Source: Oryzomonas sp.
GTDB lineage: Bacteria; Desulfobacterota; Desulfuromonadia; Geobacterales; Pseudopelobacteraceae
Reading direction: 5' to 3'
Assembly (NCBI GenBank): GCA_031292255.1
Contig: JARLHN010000038.1
Location: forward strand, 49,324 to 113,323
Length of the DNA: 64,000 nt
Shown: piece by piece, positions 8,927-17,280 of the stretch
How positions within the stretch are numbered: position 1 is the stretch's first letter
How the letters are laid out: each line of letters starts with the position of its first letter
The notes under the pieces: model-generated
Database searches by the model: none
The model's input: the letters and a program-made list of their open reading frames with translations, nothing else
What the model was told of the DNA's origin: nothing
Translations under genes and position numbers: made by a program

Positions 8927-10084
8927 CTATCCAATCCTGCGCAGGCCGTCGGCAATCCCGATCCTGACCGCCCGCCAGCTGGGGAAAATGCCCGCCACCA
9001 AGCCAACAATCAGGCAGAACGCCACATCCAGATACAGGGTGGAGCGTTCGACCCGGAAGACGGGAAAAAACGCGCCCATGACCTCACCGAACTTTGCAGC
9101 CACCGGAAAGGTCAGGGCAATGCCGATCGCACAGCCGGTCATGGCGATAAACAGCGACTCGCCGAAAACCATGCCGGCAATGTAGTAGCCGCGAAACCCC
9201 ATGGCCTTGAAGATGGCATATTCGCCGATCCGTTCGCGGGCGGTCATGGCCATGGTATTGGCCACTACCGCCATGATGATGATGATTACCATGAACGACA
9301 CGATGCGGATGGCCACCACGATGGCTTCGGTCATGGAGACGAAGCTGAGTTGGAAGGCCTTTTCCGTCTCCGTCAGGGTCTCGGCCAGGGAGTTTTTGAA
9401 ACGCGCATCCACGGCCAGGGATGTCTCCGCCGCCGTTTGCGGGTTTTTCAACCCCAGGATGATGACGCCGATCTGGTCGGCCCGGCGCGGCGACGTCTTC
9501 TTCAGGGTTTCGTTCAGATAATCCCAGTGAAAGAAGAATTGGTTCTCGTCGGTCGATTGTTCCGCGCCGCGATAGATGCCGCGCAGGACGAATTCCCACG
9601 TGCCGGGAAACATGGTGCCCTTGAGCGTAATATTGTCCCCCACCTTCCAGCCGAAGCGCTCGGCCAGCTTACGCCCGGCCACACACCCCTTGCGGTCGGT
9701 CACAAAGGCCCGATTTACTTCGGGGGAAAGCACGAATTCCGGATACAGCTCAAAATAGCTTTTCGGCTCAATGGCAAAATTCGGGAAAAAGTTCTTTTCC
9801 GAGATGTAGACGCCGCCGAACCAGTTGGCATAGGAAACCGACTTGACCCCCTCCACCTGCCTGATCCGCTCCAGATAGGAGATCGGCAGCGAAAAGGTCA
9901 GGGAGATGGCATTGCGCGAGATCAGGCGTGCGGCCGATGAGGCGTTGACCCCGGCATACCATGCGGTGATCACCGTCCGCAGCAGTCCGAAGGCCAGGAT
10001 GGCGATGGTGATCCCCAGGATGGTCAGACCGGTGCGCAGACGGTGGCGCAACGCATTCCTGGAGAGCAGCTTAAGAAGGAACAT
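8927..10084 (-). CDS. ABC transporter permease, MacB/FtsX type
   Basis: In 385 residues there is one membrane span near the N-terminus (about 18-40), a large periplasmic domain (about 45-255) and three C-terminal spans (about 260-370), the layout of MacB/LolC-type permeases (MacB_PCD plus FtsX domains). The typical segment MTARERIGEYAIFKAMGFRG occurs before the third span. These permeases do not move solutes through a channel; they couple ATP hydrolysis to shape changes on the periplasmic side that move lipoproteins, peptides or drugs. It overlaps the ATPase gene by 14 bases, and the adaptor gene precedes that, so this is a three-gene exporter operon. Substrate unknown. Confidence 0.9.
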   Translation of the reverse strand: MFLLKLLSRNALRHRLRTGLTILGITIAILAFGLLRTVITAWYAGVNASSAARLISRNAISLTFSLPISYLERIRQVEGVKSVSYANWFGGVYISEKNFFPNFAIEPKSYFELYPEFVLSPEVNRAFVTDRKGCVAGRKLAERFGWKVGDNITLKGTMFPGTWEFVLRGIYRGAEQSTDENQFFFHWDYLNETLKKTSPRRADQIGVIILGLKNPQTAAETSLAVDARFKNSLAETLTETEKAFQLSFVSMTEAIVVAIRIVSFMVIIIIMAVVANTMAMTARERIGEYAIFKAMGFRGYYIAGMVFGESLFIAMTGCAIGIALTFPVAAKFGEVMGAFFPVFRVERSTLYLDVAFCLIVGLVAGIFPSWRAVRIGIADGLRRIG

Positions 10085-10772
10085 CGCTGAGCACGCCCTT
10101 TTCCAGGTGCCTGACGATATGGGCCTTCTCGGCGGCGCGCGGGTCGTGGGTCACCATGATGATCGTCTTTCCAAAGTCCTTGTTCAGGCGCGCCATGAGA
10201 CCGAGGATATCTCCGGCGGAAACCCGGTCCAGGTCGCCGGTCGGCTCGTCGGCCACCAGAATGGAGGGGTCGCTTACCACGGCGCGGGCAATGGCCACCC
10301 GCTGCTGCTGGCCGCCCGAAAGCTGGGAGGGGTAATGTTCCATGCGGTCGGCCAAGCCGACCACCTCCAGGGCGGCCTCCACGTGTTCCCGGCGTTCGCG
10401 GCGGTTAAGCGGCGTCAGAAGGAGCGGCAGCTCCACATTTTCAAACGCGGTCAGGACCGGGATGAGGTTGTAGAATTGGAAGATGAAGCCCACATGGGCC
10501 GCACGCCAGTCCGCCAACTCCCGCTCCCCCAGGGTAGCGATATCCACGCCGTCGACGACGATGGAGCCGCGATCGGCGGAATCGATGCCGGCAATCAGGT
10601 TGAGCAGGGTGCTCTTGCCCGACCCGGACGGTCCCATCAGCGCCAGGAACTCCCCCTGTTCGATATCGAAGGAGATATCCTCCAGGACCGGCACCACTTG
10701 GCTGCCGCGCAGGTAGGACTTGGCCGCGTTGCGGATGCTGACGACGATCCGCCGTTCCCCGGAACCGGACAT
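10071..10772 (-). CDS. ABC transporter ATP-binding protein, MacB/LolD type
   Basis: The preferred start is the ATG at 10772, just after the stop of the adaptor gene; a longer reading frame from 10811 would overlap that gene by 35 bases. This gives about 233 residues with Walker A GPSGSGKST, Q-loop FQFYNLIPVLTAFENVELP, signature LSGGQQQR, Walker B ILVADEPTGDLD and switch His (VTHD). The phrase FYNLIPVLTA..NVELPL is characteristic of the LolD/MacB/FtsE family. It powers the permease encoded next. Fairly certain family, unknown substrate. Confidence 0.93.
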   Translation of the reverse strand: MSGSGERRIVVSIRNAAKSYLRGSQVVPVLEDISFDIEQGEFLALMGPSGSGKSTLLNLIAGIDSADRGSIVVDGVDIATLGERELADWRAAHVGFIFQFYNLIPVLTAFENVELPLLLTPLNRRERREHVEAALEVVGLADRMEHYPSQLSGGQQQRVAIARAVVSDPSILVADEPTGDLDRVSAGDILGLMARLNKDFGKTIIMVTHDPRAAEKAHIVRHLEKGVLSDVPS

Positions 10773-10776
10773 ATCC

Positions 10777-11991
10777 CTATTTTTCCCCGGCCAGGCTGAC
10801 ACGGGCGCCATCCTTCAGTTCATCCAGCGGCTTGAGCGCAACCCTGTCGCCGGATTTCACTCCGCCGACCTCCACAAGGTCGCCCACGGGTGCGCCGCGC
10901 GTAATCGGCGTAAATACCACATGATCCCCTTTAACGAGATAGACTCCCTCACGGCCGCCTGAGGCGACGATTGCCGACGGCTTGACGGCAATGCGCGGCC
11001 GCTGGTCGGCCTTTTGGGCCTCCCTTTCCAGGAAGGCGACCTTGGCGCTCATTTCCGGAAAAATACGGGAGTCGGTATCCACGAAGCGCACCTTGACCAT
11101 GACTGAAGCCTTGGTGCGGTCGGCCGTCGGAACGATGGTATGCACGACACCGCGGAACCGGGCGTTCGGCAGCGCATCCAGGGTAACCTCGCAGGGCTGC
11201 CCCGCCTTCACCATCCCTAGATTGGACTCGGAGACATCGGCCTCCACCTCCAAAGAACCGAGGTCCGCTATGGTCACCACGGCAGCCTTGGCATTGGCCG
11301 CCGCCCCCAAGGGGGTGATAAGGTCGCCCACATCGGCGTTTTTGGTCAAAACGACGGCATTGAACGGGGCACGGATCAGGCTGTAGCCGTAATTGACGCT
11401 CGCCCCCCGCAGTGCGGCAGCCGCGGAACGTATGCCGGACTGCGCGCCTGCAACGCCGGCAACGGCCTTCTTGTAGCGCGCGTCGGCCGTATCGTATTCG
11501 GACTTGGCAACAATCCCCTCTTTCAACAGCTCCTTTTCGCGCCTGAAGGCTTGATCGGCATCGACCAGTTCCGCCCTTGCCTGGTCAAGGGATGATCCGG
11601 CACTCTGGACTGAAGCCTCGTTTTGACGCACTGTTGCCTCCAGGTCCTTGTTCTCCAGCCGGGCGATGACCTGGCCACTTGTAACCCGGCTCCCCTCCTC
11701 GACCCCGAGCCATTCCAGCCGGCCGGTGGTCTTTGCAGCCACCGACGCCTTGCGCTGGGCAACAACGTACCCGCTCGCGTTCAACAGGGTAAACGACTGT
11801 GTCGGAAATACCTGGGTAACGTTGGCCGTCTCGATGGGGATGGCGTGCCGCTGCACCGCCAGCAGCACCATCCCGGCGCAGAGCGCCACGAAGGCGGCGG
11901 CGATAAAGCGCATGCGTTTAGCCCTGCCCCGCTTGGACGAAGGCTGGCGGGATTTATCGATGGTAAGACGGTCCAGTGAACCTGATGACAT
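10777..11991 (-). CDS. Periplasmic adaptor (membrane fusion protein), MacA/HlyD family
   Basis: The 404-residue protein begins with a basic stretch and one membrane anchor (about 27-46), then a split barrel-sandwich/lipoyl domain (VVAQRKASVAAKTTGRLEWLG near 75; SLIRAPFNAVVLTKNADVGD near 200-220) around a coiled-coil hairpin (about 110-190), and a beta-barrel domain (about 225-310). It would bridge the inner-membrane ABC pair to an outer-membrane channel, as MacA does. No outer-membrane factor gene is adjacent, so a shared TolC-like protein is likely. First gene of the exporter operon. Confidence 0.9.
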   Translation of the reverse strand: MSSGSLDRLTIDKSRQPSSKRGRAKRMRFIAAAFVALCAGMVLLAVQRHAIPIETANVTQVFPTQSFTLLNASGYVVAQRKASVAAKTTGRLEWLGVEEGSRVTSGQVIARLENKDLEATVRQNEASVQSAGSSLDQARAELVDADQAFRREKELLKEGIVAKSEYDTADARYKKAVAGVAGAQSGIRSAAAALRGASVNYGYSLIRAPFNAVVLTKNADVGDLITPLGAAANAKAAVVTIADLGSLEVEADVSESNLGMVKAGQPCEVTLDALPNARFRGVVHTIVPTADRTKASVMVKVRFVDTDSRIFPEMSAKVAFLEREAQKADQRPRIAVKPSAIVASGGREGVYLVKGDHVVFTPITRGAPVGDLVEVGGVKSGDRVALKPLDELKDGARVSLAGEK

Positions 11992-12082
11992 GTAGTGCGT
12001 TCTCCGTTGATCGGGGGGATTCCAACCGGAAACGATGGGATACTAATTCATACCATTATTCCATCACAATGTGAAGTCCGAG

Positions 12083-12251
12083 TAATTCTCGGTAGTGTCC
12101 GGTCAGGCCATTGCAGTACCACTAAAACCCTGCCTTATCCCCTCATCCGGCCTTCGACCACCTTCTCCCAGGGAGAAGAGGTGCCCCGAAGGGGCGGATG
12201 AGGGGGCTTTTTAGGTGATGCAAATATCAAACCGGACATTGCTGAGTAATT
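12083..12251. repeat. MITE-like element with 16-bp TIRs and a TAATT target duplication
   Basis: CTCGGTAGTGTCCGGT (12088-12103) and ACCGGACATTGCTGAG (12231-12246) are inverted repeats matching at 13 of 16 positions, and the element is flanked by TAATT on both sides (12083-12087 and 12247-12251). The 159-bp interior holds a CCCTCATCCG...CGGATGAGGG palindrome and no gene. Together with 170 bases of AT-rich leader in front of enolase it accounts for the 428-bp gap between the exporter and enolase; I could not place an enolase promoter with confidence. Confidence 0.8.
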
Positions 12252-12350
12252 TTTTATTTGAAATCGGTATACGCCGACACCTGTGGATATTCCAGTCTAA
12301 CCACATTTTTTCCCGGGAGGTCTGTATTTATTGGAATTAGTATGCTATAG

Positions 12351-13709
<1,359 letters not shown>

Positions 13710-13740
13710 GGGACTATAACCCAAAGAAAGACCTGAGTCC

Positions 13741-13836
13741 AATTCCCCCTTTTGACAAAGAGGGGGGATTTGCTTCGAGTGATGCAAATCCCCCGCGATT
13801 CCATTTAGGCCCCAGCGGGTCCTTTTTAAAGGGGGA
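13741..13836. repeat. C/G-rich palindromic intergenic repeat
   Basis: Several hairpins are nested: CCCCCTTTTGACAAAGAGGGG (13745-13765) and GGGGGATTTGC/GCAAATCCCCC (13763-13773 with 13784-13794, a perfect 11-bp stem), ending with TTTTTAAAGGGGGAAG that mirrors the left end. The same style of repeat recurs at 59565 and 63432. It may act as a transcript 3' end for enolase, but there is no T-tract. Confidence 0.6.
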
Positions 13837-13901
13837 AGACAACAGTACCTTTATTATGGTTATAGTTCCGAAAAATAGATGCTGATGGATCATGAACCAG
13901 C

Positions 13902-13930
13902 TTGAAATTTTGGCTGAACAATGGTATTTT
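13902..13930 (+). promoter_or_regulatory. Sigma-70-type promoter of the fluoride operon
   Basis: TTGAAA (13902-13907) and TATTTT (13925-13930) are separated by 17 bases. The predicted start of transcription, near 13937, coincides with the first bases of the fluoride riboswitch, which supports the call. Confidence 0.6.
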
Positions 13931-13937
13931 TTTTAAA

Positions 13938-13993
13938 ATCCGACGGCGATGGAGTTCGCCATAACCGCTTGCCGACAAGCTGATGACTCCTGC
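13938..13993 (+). ncRNA. Fluoride riboswitch (crcB motif)
   Basis: The stretch contains the conserved parts of the crcB motif in order: GGCGATGGAGTTCGCC forming the first helix and loop, AACCGC, and the hallmark GCTGATGACTCCTGC that forms the pseudoknotted 3' side. The aptamer binds fluoride through Mg2+ ions. Its 3' strand ACTCCTGC also forms one arm of the terminator at 13986-14021, so ligand binding should block the terminator and switch on the genes downstream, including the crcB channel gene. Confidence 0.95.
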
Positions 13994-14021
13994 TCTTCAA
14001 AACCGAGGGCAGGAGTTTTTT
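13986..14021 (+). terminator. Riboswitch expression-platform terminator
   Basis: ACTCCTGC (13986-13993) pairs with GCAGGAGT (14009-14016) and is followed by TTTTTT. The left arm overlaps the end of the fluoride aptamer, so the two structures exclude each other; this is a transcriptional ON switch by fluoride. Confidence 0.92.
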
Positions 14022-14143
14022 CATTTTTCACGGTGAAACATCAGCAGGTTCGAAATGTCAAATGACGCCCATAAAAGGAGCCTTGCCATGACGTTCCGCA
14101 CCATTGTGCAATGCTTAAGCAAACCATATCTGGAGGAGTCGGT

Positions 14144-14614
14144 ATGCTGTCTATTGATATCCCCGGTTTCGGATCCCTGGAGCTGGAACACCTTGTCTGC
14201 GACTTCACCGGCACCCTCTCCGTCGATGGCAGTTTGCTTCCCGGCGTCGGCGCGCTTCTCGATGAGCTTGCCGCATCGCTTAAAATCCACGTGGTAACGG
14301 CCGATACCTTTGGCCGGGCGCACGAGGAGTTGGCCGGACGCCCCTGCACGTTGACCGTTCTGAGCGGGCAAAACCTGGACGTGCAAAAAGAACGGTTTGT
14401 CATGGCCCTGGATAAGGATCGGGTTGTTGCTGTCGGCAACGGCGCCAATGACCGGTGCATGCTGAGAGTGTCGAAGCTCGCAATCGCCGTGGCCGAAGGT
14501 GAAGGATGCGCTTTGGACGCATTGCTGAACGCCGACATTCTTGTGCGCAGCATCCACGAGGGATTGTCGCTGCTACTCAACCAGAAACGCATCGTCGCGA
14601 CCCTGAAGGTATAG
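14144..14614 (+). CDS. Small HAD-superfamily protein, soluble P-type-ATPase-like
   Basis: The ATG at 14144 has GGAGGAG at good distance and is preferred over the in-frame ATG at 14111. The 156-residue protein carries motif I as CDFTGTL (Asp20, with Thr where most HAD phosphatases have Asp, as in P-type ATPases), motif II VTADTF near 51-56 and motif III/IV VGNGANDRCML at 97-107. There is no membrane segment. Such lone HAD proteins are called soluble P-type ATPases (COG4087-like); their substrate is unknown. It is the first gene behind the fluoride riboswitch, so expression should rise with fluoride. The absence of the second motif-I Asp argues against an ordinary phosphomonoesterase. Confidence 0.85.
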   Translation: MLSIDIPGFGSLELEHLVCDFTGTLSVDGSLLPGVGALLDELAASLKIHVVTADTFGRAHEELAGRPCTLTVLSGQNLDVQKERFVMALDKDRVVAVGNGANDRCMLRVSKLAIAVAEGEGCALDALLNADILVRSIHEGLSLLLNQKRIVATLKV

Positions 14615-14705
14615 GTTCCGGCCGTGAAAGACTTGGGAACCCTTGCAACAATGGTGACACCGACGGAATGCCCGCTATAATTTTCATGCAAGGAGAATAT
14701 TTCAG

Positions 14706-15095
14706 ATGAAGACCGCGTCTACGATTGCCATCTTCTGTGCCGGCGGCGGGCTTACCCGCTACTATCTTTCGGGTTGGATCTACAGCCAGCTTGGCCGGGC
14801 CTTCCCTTACGGCACCTTTGCCGTCAACATCATCGGTGCCTATTTCATCGGCCTGGTCATGGAATTGAGTCTGCGCAGTACCTCCATCTCCGACACGATG
14901 CGCTTGGGGCTTACCGTCGGCTTCATGGGAGGGCTGACGACCTTTTCCACCTTCAGCTATGAGACTTTCAAACTACTTGAGGAGGGGCAATTTATTGTTG
15001 CATTCACCAACGTCCTGGCAAGCGTGGCAGTCTGTCTACTGTTCACCTGGCTGGGAATAATTACTGTTCGAGCGATGATCCAAGGAGGGGTGTGA
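14706..15095 (+). CDS. crcB: Fluoride ion channel CrcB/Fluc
   Basis: This 129-residue protein with four membrane spans has all the family marks: GGLTRY at 14-19, FPYGTFAVNIIG at 33-44 with the pore Asn41, and GGLTTFSTF at 75-83 with the fluoride-coordinating Phe80 and Phe83. Fluc channels are dual-topology dimers that let fluoride leave the cytoplasm. It is the second gene of the riboswitch-controlled operon, has AAGGAGAATATTTCAG before the start, and its stop overlaps the start of the DUF190 gene. Confidence 0.96.
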   Translation: MKTASTIAIFCAGGGLTRYYLSGWIYSQLGRAFPYGTFAVNIIGAYFIGLVMELSLRSTSISDTMRLGLTVGFMGGLTTFSTFSYETFKLLEEGQFIVAFTNVLASVAVCLLFTWLGIITVRAMIQGGV

Positions 15096-15448
15096 TGACA
15101 AAAATGATTGGTGAAAAAGTTCTGATGCGGATATTTATCGGCGAGCAAGACCGTTTCCACCACAGACCGCTTTATGAAGCACTGGTGGAGTTGTTCCAGA
15201 AGGAAGGCTTCGCCGGCGCCACCGTTCTGCGCTGCCTGAGCGGATTCGGCGCCCACAGCGTCTACCACACCCAGAATCTGTTGGATATCTCCGCCGGCCT
15301 TCCCATGATCGTTGAGGTGGTCGACTCCCAGGAAAAGATCGATGCCATCATGCCCCGCATCGACGAGATGATGGCCGGCGGCATGATAACCCTGGAAAAA
15401 GCCACCGTGATTCGCTACACATCAAGTTCCTCTCCGGCACCAGGGTAA
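15095..15448 (+). CDS. DUF190 family protein
   Basis: The ATG at 15095 overlaps the crcB stop (TGATG) and follows GGAGGGG by 5-6 bases; a GTG at 15092 in the same frame is an alternative. The 117-residue protein is soluble and matches the small DUF190 family (GEQDRFHHRPLYEALVELFQKEGFAGATVLRCLSGFG; later PMIVEVVDSQEKIDAIMP). DUF190 folds resemble PII-like/ferredoxin-like regulators and are often found beside crcB, suggesting that the protein modulates the channel or senses a ligand. The exact role is unknown. Confidence 0.9.
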   Translation: MTKMIGEKVLMRIFIGEQDRFHHRPLYEALVELFQKEGFAGATVLRCLSGFGAHSVYHTQNLLDISAGLPMIVEVVDSQEKIDAIMPRIDEMMAGGMITLEKATVIRYTSSSSPAPG

Positions 15449-15567
15449 GACCTTTTTCCGTAAATGGTTGATTGGTTCGGTCGCAAAAAGGGTTATGAGC
15501 TATGCCTATTGATCGGTACCTATTGTAACGCCGGTTTTATAACTTGTGCGGTTAAAAGGAGGAAGGT

Positions 15568-16854
15568 ATGTCACGAATAGAAAAGATTGAGGCCATGGAG
15601 ATTCTTGATTCGCGCGGCAACCCAACCGTGCGGGTTTCCGTCACCACGGAAAGCGGTGTAGTCGGAACCGCTGCCGTCCCTTCCGGCGCGTCCACCGGTG
15701 AGCGTGAGGCTTGCGAACTGCGGGACAATGACCCGAAGCGCTTCAAGGGCAAGGGCGTTCTGAAGGCGTGCGGCAATGTGGGCGGAGAGATTCGGGATGC
15801 ATTGCAGGGAATGGACTGCCGTGATCAGGGGCTTATCGATAAGACAATGTTGGAGCTGGATGGAACCAAGAATAAGGAACAGCTCGGCGCCAACGCGATA
15901 CTCGGTGTTTCGCTGGCGGCGCTCGACGCCGGCGCCCGCTGTTCCGATCTTTCTATTTATCGCTACCTGGGCGGTGCAGGAGCCGATCTCTTGCCGGTGC
16001 CGATGCTGAACATCCTCAACGGCGGCGCACATGCAGACAACAACGTTGACTTCCAGGAGTACATGCTCGTACCGGCCGGTTTGCCTACGTTTGCCGAGGC
16101 AATGCGCTGTGCCGCCGAGGTTTACCAGACCTTGAAGGGGCTCTTGCACAAGAATGGCAGCTCAACGGCGATTGGGGATGAGGGTGGTTTCGCCCCTAAC
16201 CTTGCGGACAACGAGGAACCGCTCAAACTGATCATCGAGGCAGTGGAGAAGGCAGGCTACCGGCCGGGCGAAGATGTCTTCATCGCCATCGATCTGGCGG
16301 CCAGCAACTTTTGCACTGAAGGGAAATACAACCTGGGGTCAATCGGAGAACCACTCTCGTCCAACGACCTTATAGGCTACCTGGAACGTCTTGTTGCCGA
16401 CTATCCGATCATCTGCATCGAAGACGGCCTGGATGAAAACGACTGGGCCGGTTGGCCTGCGCTCCATTCCCGGCTCGGCGGGAAGATCCAGATCACCGCC
16501 GACGATCTAACCGTCACCAATACGGAACTCATCAATCGGGGCATCAGTGAGCACTGTTTCAACTCGGTGCTCATCAAGTTGAACCAGATCGGCAGCGTAA
16601 CCGAGACCTTGGCCGCCATCGAGATGACCCAAAAGGCGGGATTCACCGCAATGGTTTCCCACCGCAGCGGTGAAACCGAAGATACCACCATCGCCGATCT
16701 CTGTGTGGGGAGGTTGACCGGCATGATCAAGACAGGGGCGCCCTGCCGTTCTGAACGGCTGGCCAAATACAACCGCCTGCTGCAGATTGAGAGGGAACTG
16801 GGCAAAGCAGCCCGTTATGCTGGAAAAGGGGCATATTGCAGCATTGGGAGGTAG
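15568..16854 (+). CDS. eno: Second enolase, in the fluoride-controlled operon
   Basis: At 428 residues this is a complete enolase: [58 protein letters not shown] and [11 protein letters not shown] with His365 and Lys388. It differs clearly from the first copy (for example an [15 protein letters not shown]-terminus and [18 protein letters not shown] near the end), so it is a paralogue and not a recent duplicate. Enolase is the main metabolic target of fluoride, and enolase genes are known members of fluoride-riboswitch regulons. The gene follows DUF190 by 119 bases, has AAAAGGAGGAAGG before its start, and I saw no separate promoter or riboswitch in that gap. It may be less fluoride-sensitive or simply raise enzyme dose. 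Confidence 0.95.
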   Translation: MSRIEKIEAMEILDSRGNPTVRVSVTTESGVVGTAAVPSGASTGEREACELRDNDPKRFKGKGVLKACGNVGGEIRDALQGMDCRDQGLIDKTMLELDGTKNKEQLGANAILGVSLAALDAGARCSDLSIYRYLGGAGADLLPVPMLNILNGGAHADNNVDFQEYMLVPAGLPTFAEAMRCAAEVYQTLKGLLHKNGSSTAIGDEGGFAPNLADNEEPLKLIIEAVEKAGYRPGEDVFIAIDLAASNFCTEGKYNLGSIGEPLSSNDLIGYLERLVADYPIICIEDGLDENDWAGWPALHSRLGGKIQITADDLTVTNTELINRGISEHCFNSVLIKLNQIGSVTETLAAIEMTQKAGFTAMVSHRSGETEDTTIADLCVGRLTGMIKTGAPCRSERLAKYNRLLQIERELGKAARYAGKGAYCSIGR

Positions 16855-16886
16855 ATTTTTTAACCCATGCCGGGAGAAACAACCAT

Positions 16887-17237
16887 ATGAGCACAATCCT
16901 TTTGCTGGTTATGTCGAATGTCTTCATGACCTTTGCCTGGTACGGTCATTTGAAATACGGTCATGACTGGCCTCTCTGGAAAGCGATTCTGGTCTCGTGG
17001 GGGATTGCGCTGCTCGAATACTGTCTGGCGGTGCCGGCGAATCGCCTTGGCTATGGCGAGTTCTCAGGGTTTCAACTCAAGATTATTCAAGAGGTCGTCA
17101 CTCTCGTCGTCTTCATCGTATTCGCGATCACGTTTTTGAAGGAGAAACTCGCCTGGAATCATTTTGTCGCCGTTGTTTTCCTTGCATTCGCAGCTTTTTT
17201 CACTTTTGCGTTCAAAGCACCCGGACACTCTGTCTGA
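16887..17237 (+). CDS. DUF486 small multidrug-transporter-like membrane protein
   Basis: The ATG at 16887 follows CGGGAG and gives 116 residues with four predicted membrane spans, matching DUF486 (DMT-superfamily-like; MSNVFMTFAWYGHLKY and LEYCLAVPANRLGY...FSGFQLKIIQEVVTLVVF). The gene begins 32 bases after the second enolase, so it is the probable last gene of the fluoride operon. DUF486 function is unknown; in this context a role in ion stress is an inference. Confidence 0.85.
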   Translation: MSTILLLVMSNVFMTFAWYGHLKYGHDWPLWKAILVSWGIALLEYCLAVPANRLGYGEFSGFQLKIIQEVVTLVVFIVFAITFLKEKLAWNHFVAVVFLAFAAFFTFAFKAPGHSV

Positions 17238-17280
17238 TTTTTTTGAATATGTGCCCGGTGCCGGATTTTCGTTCCCGGAT

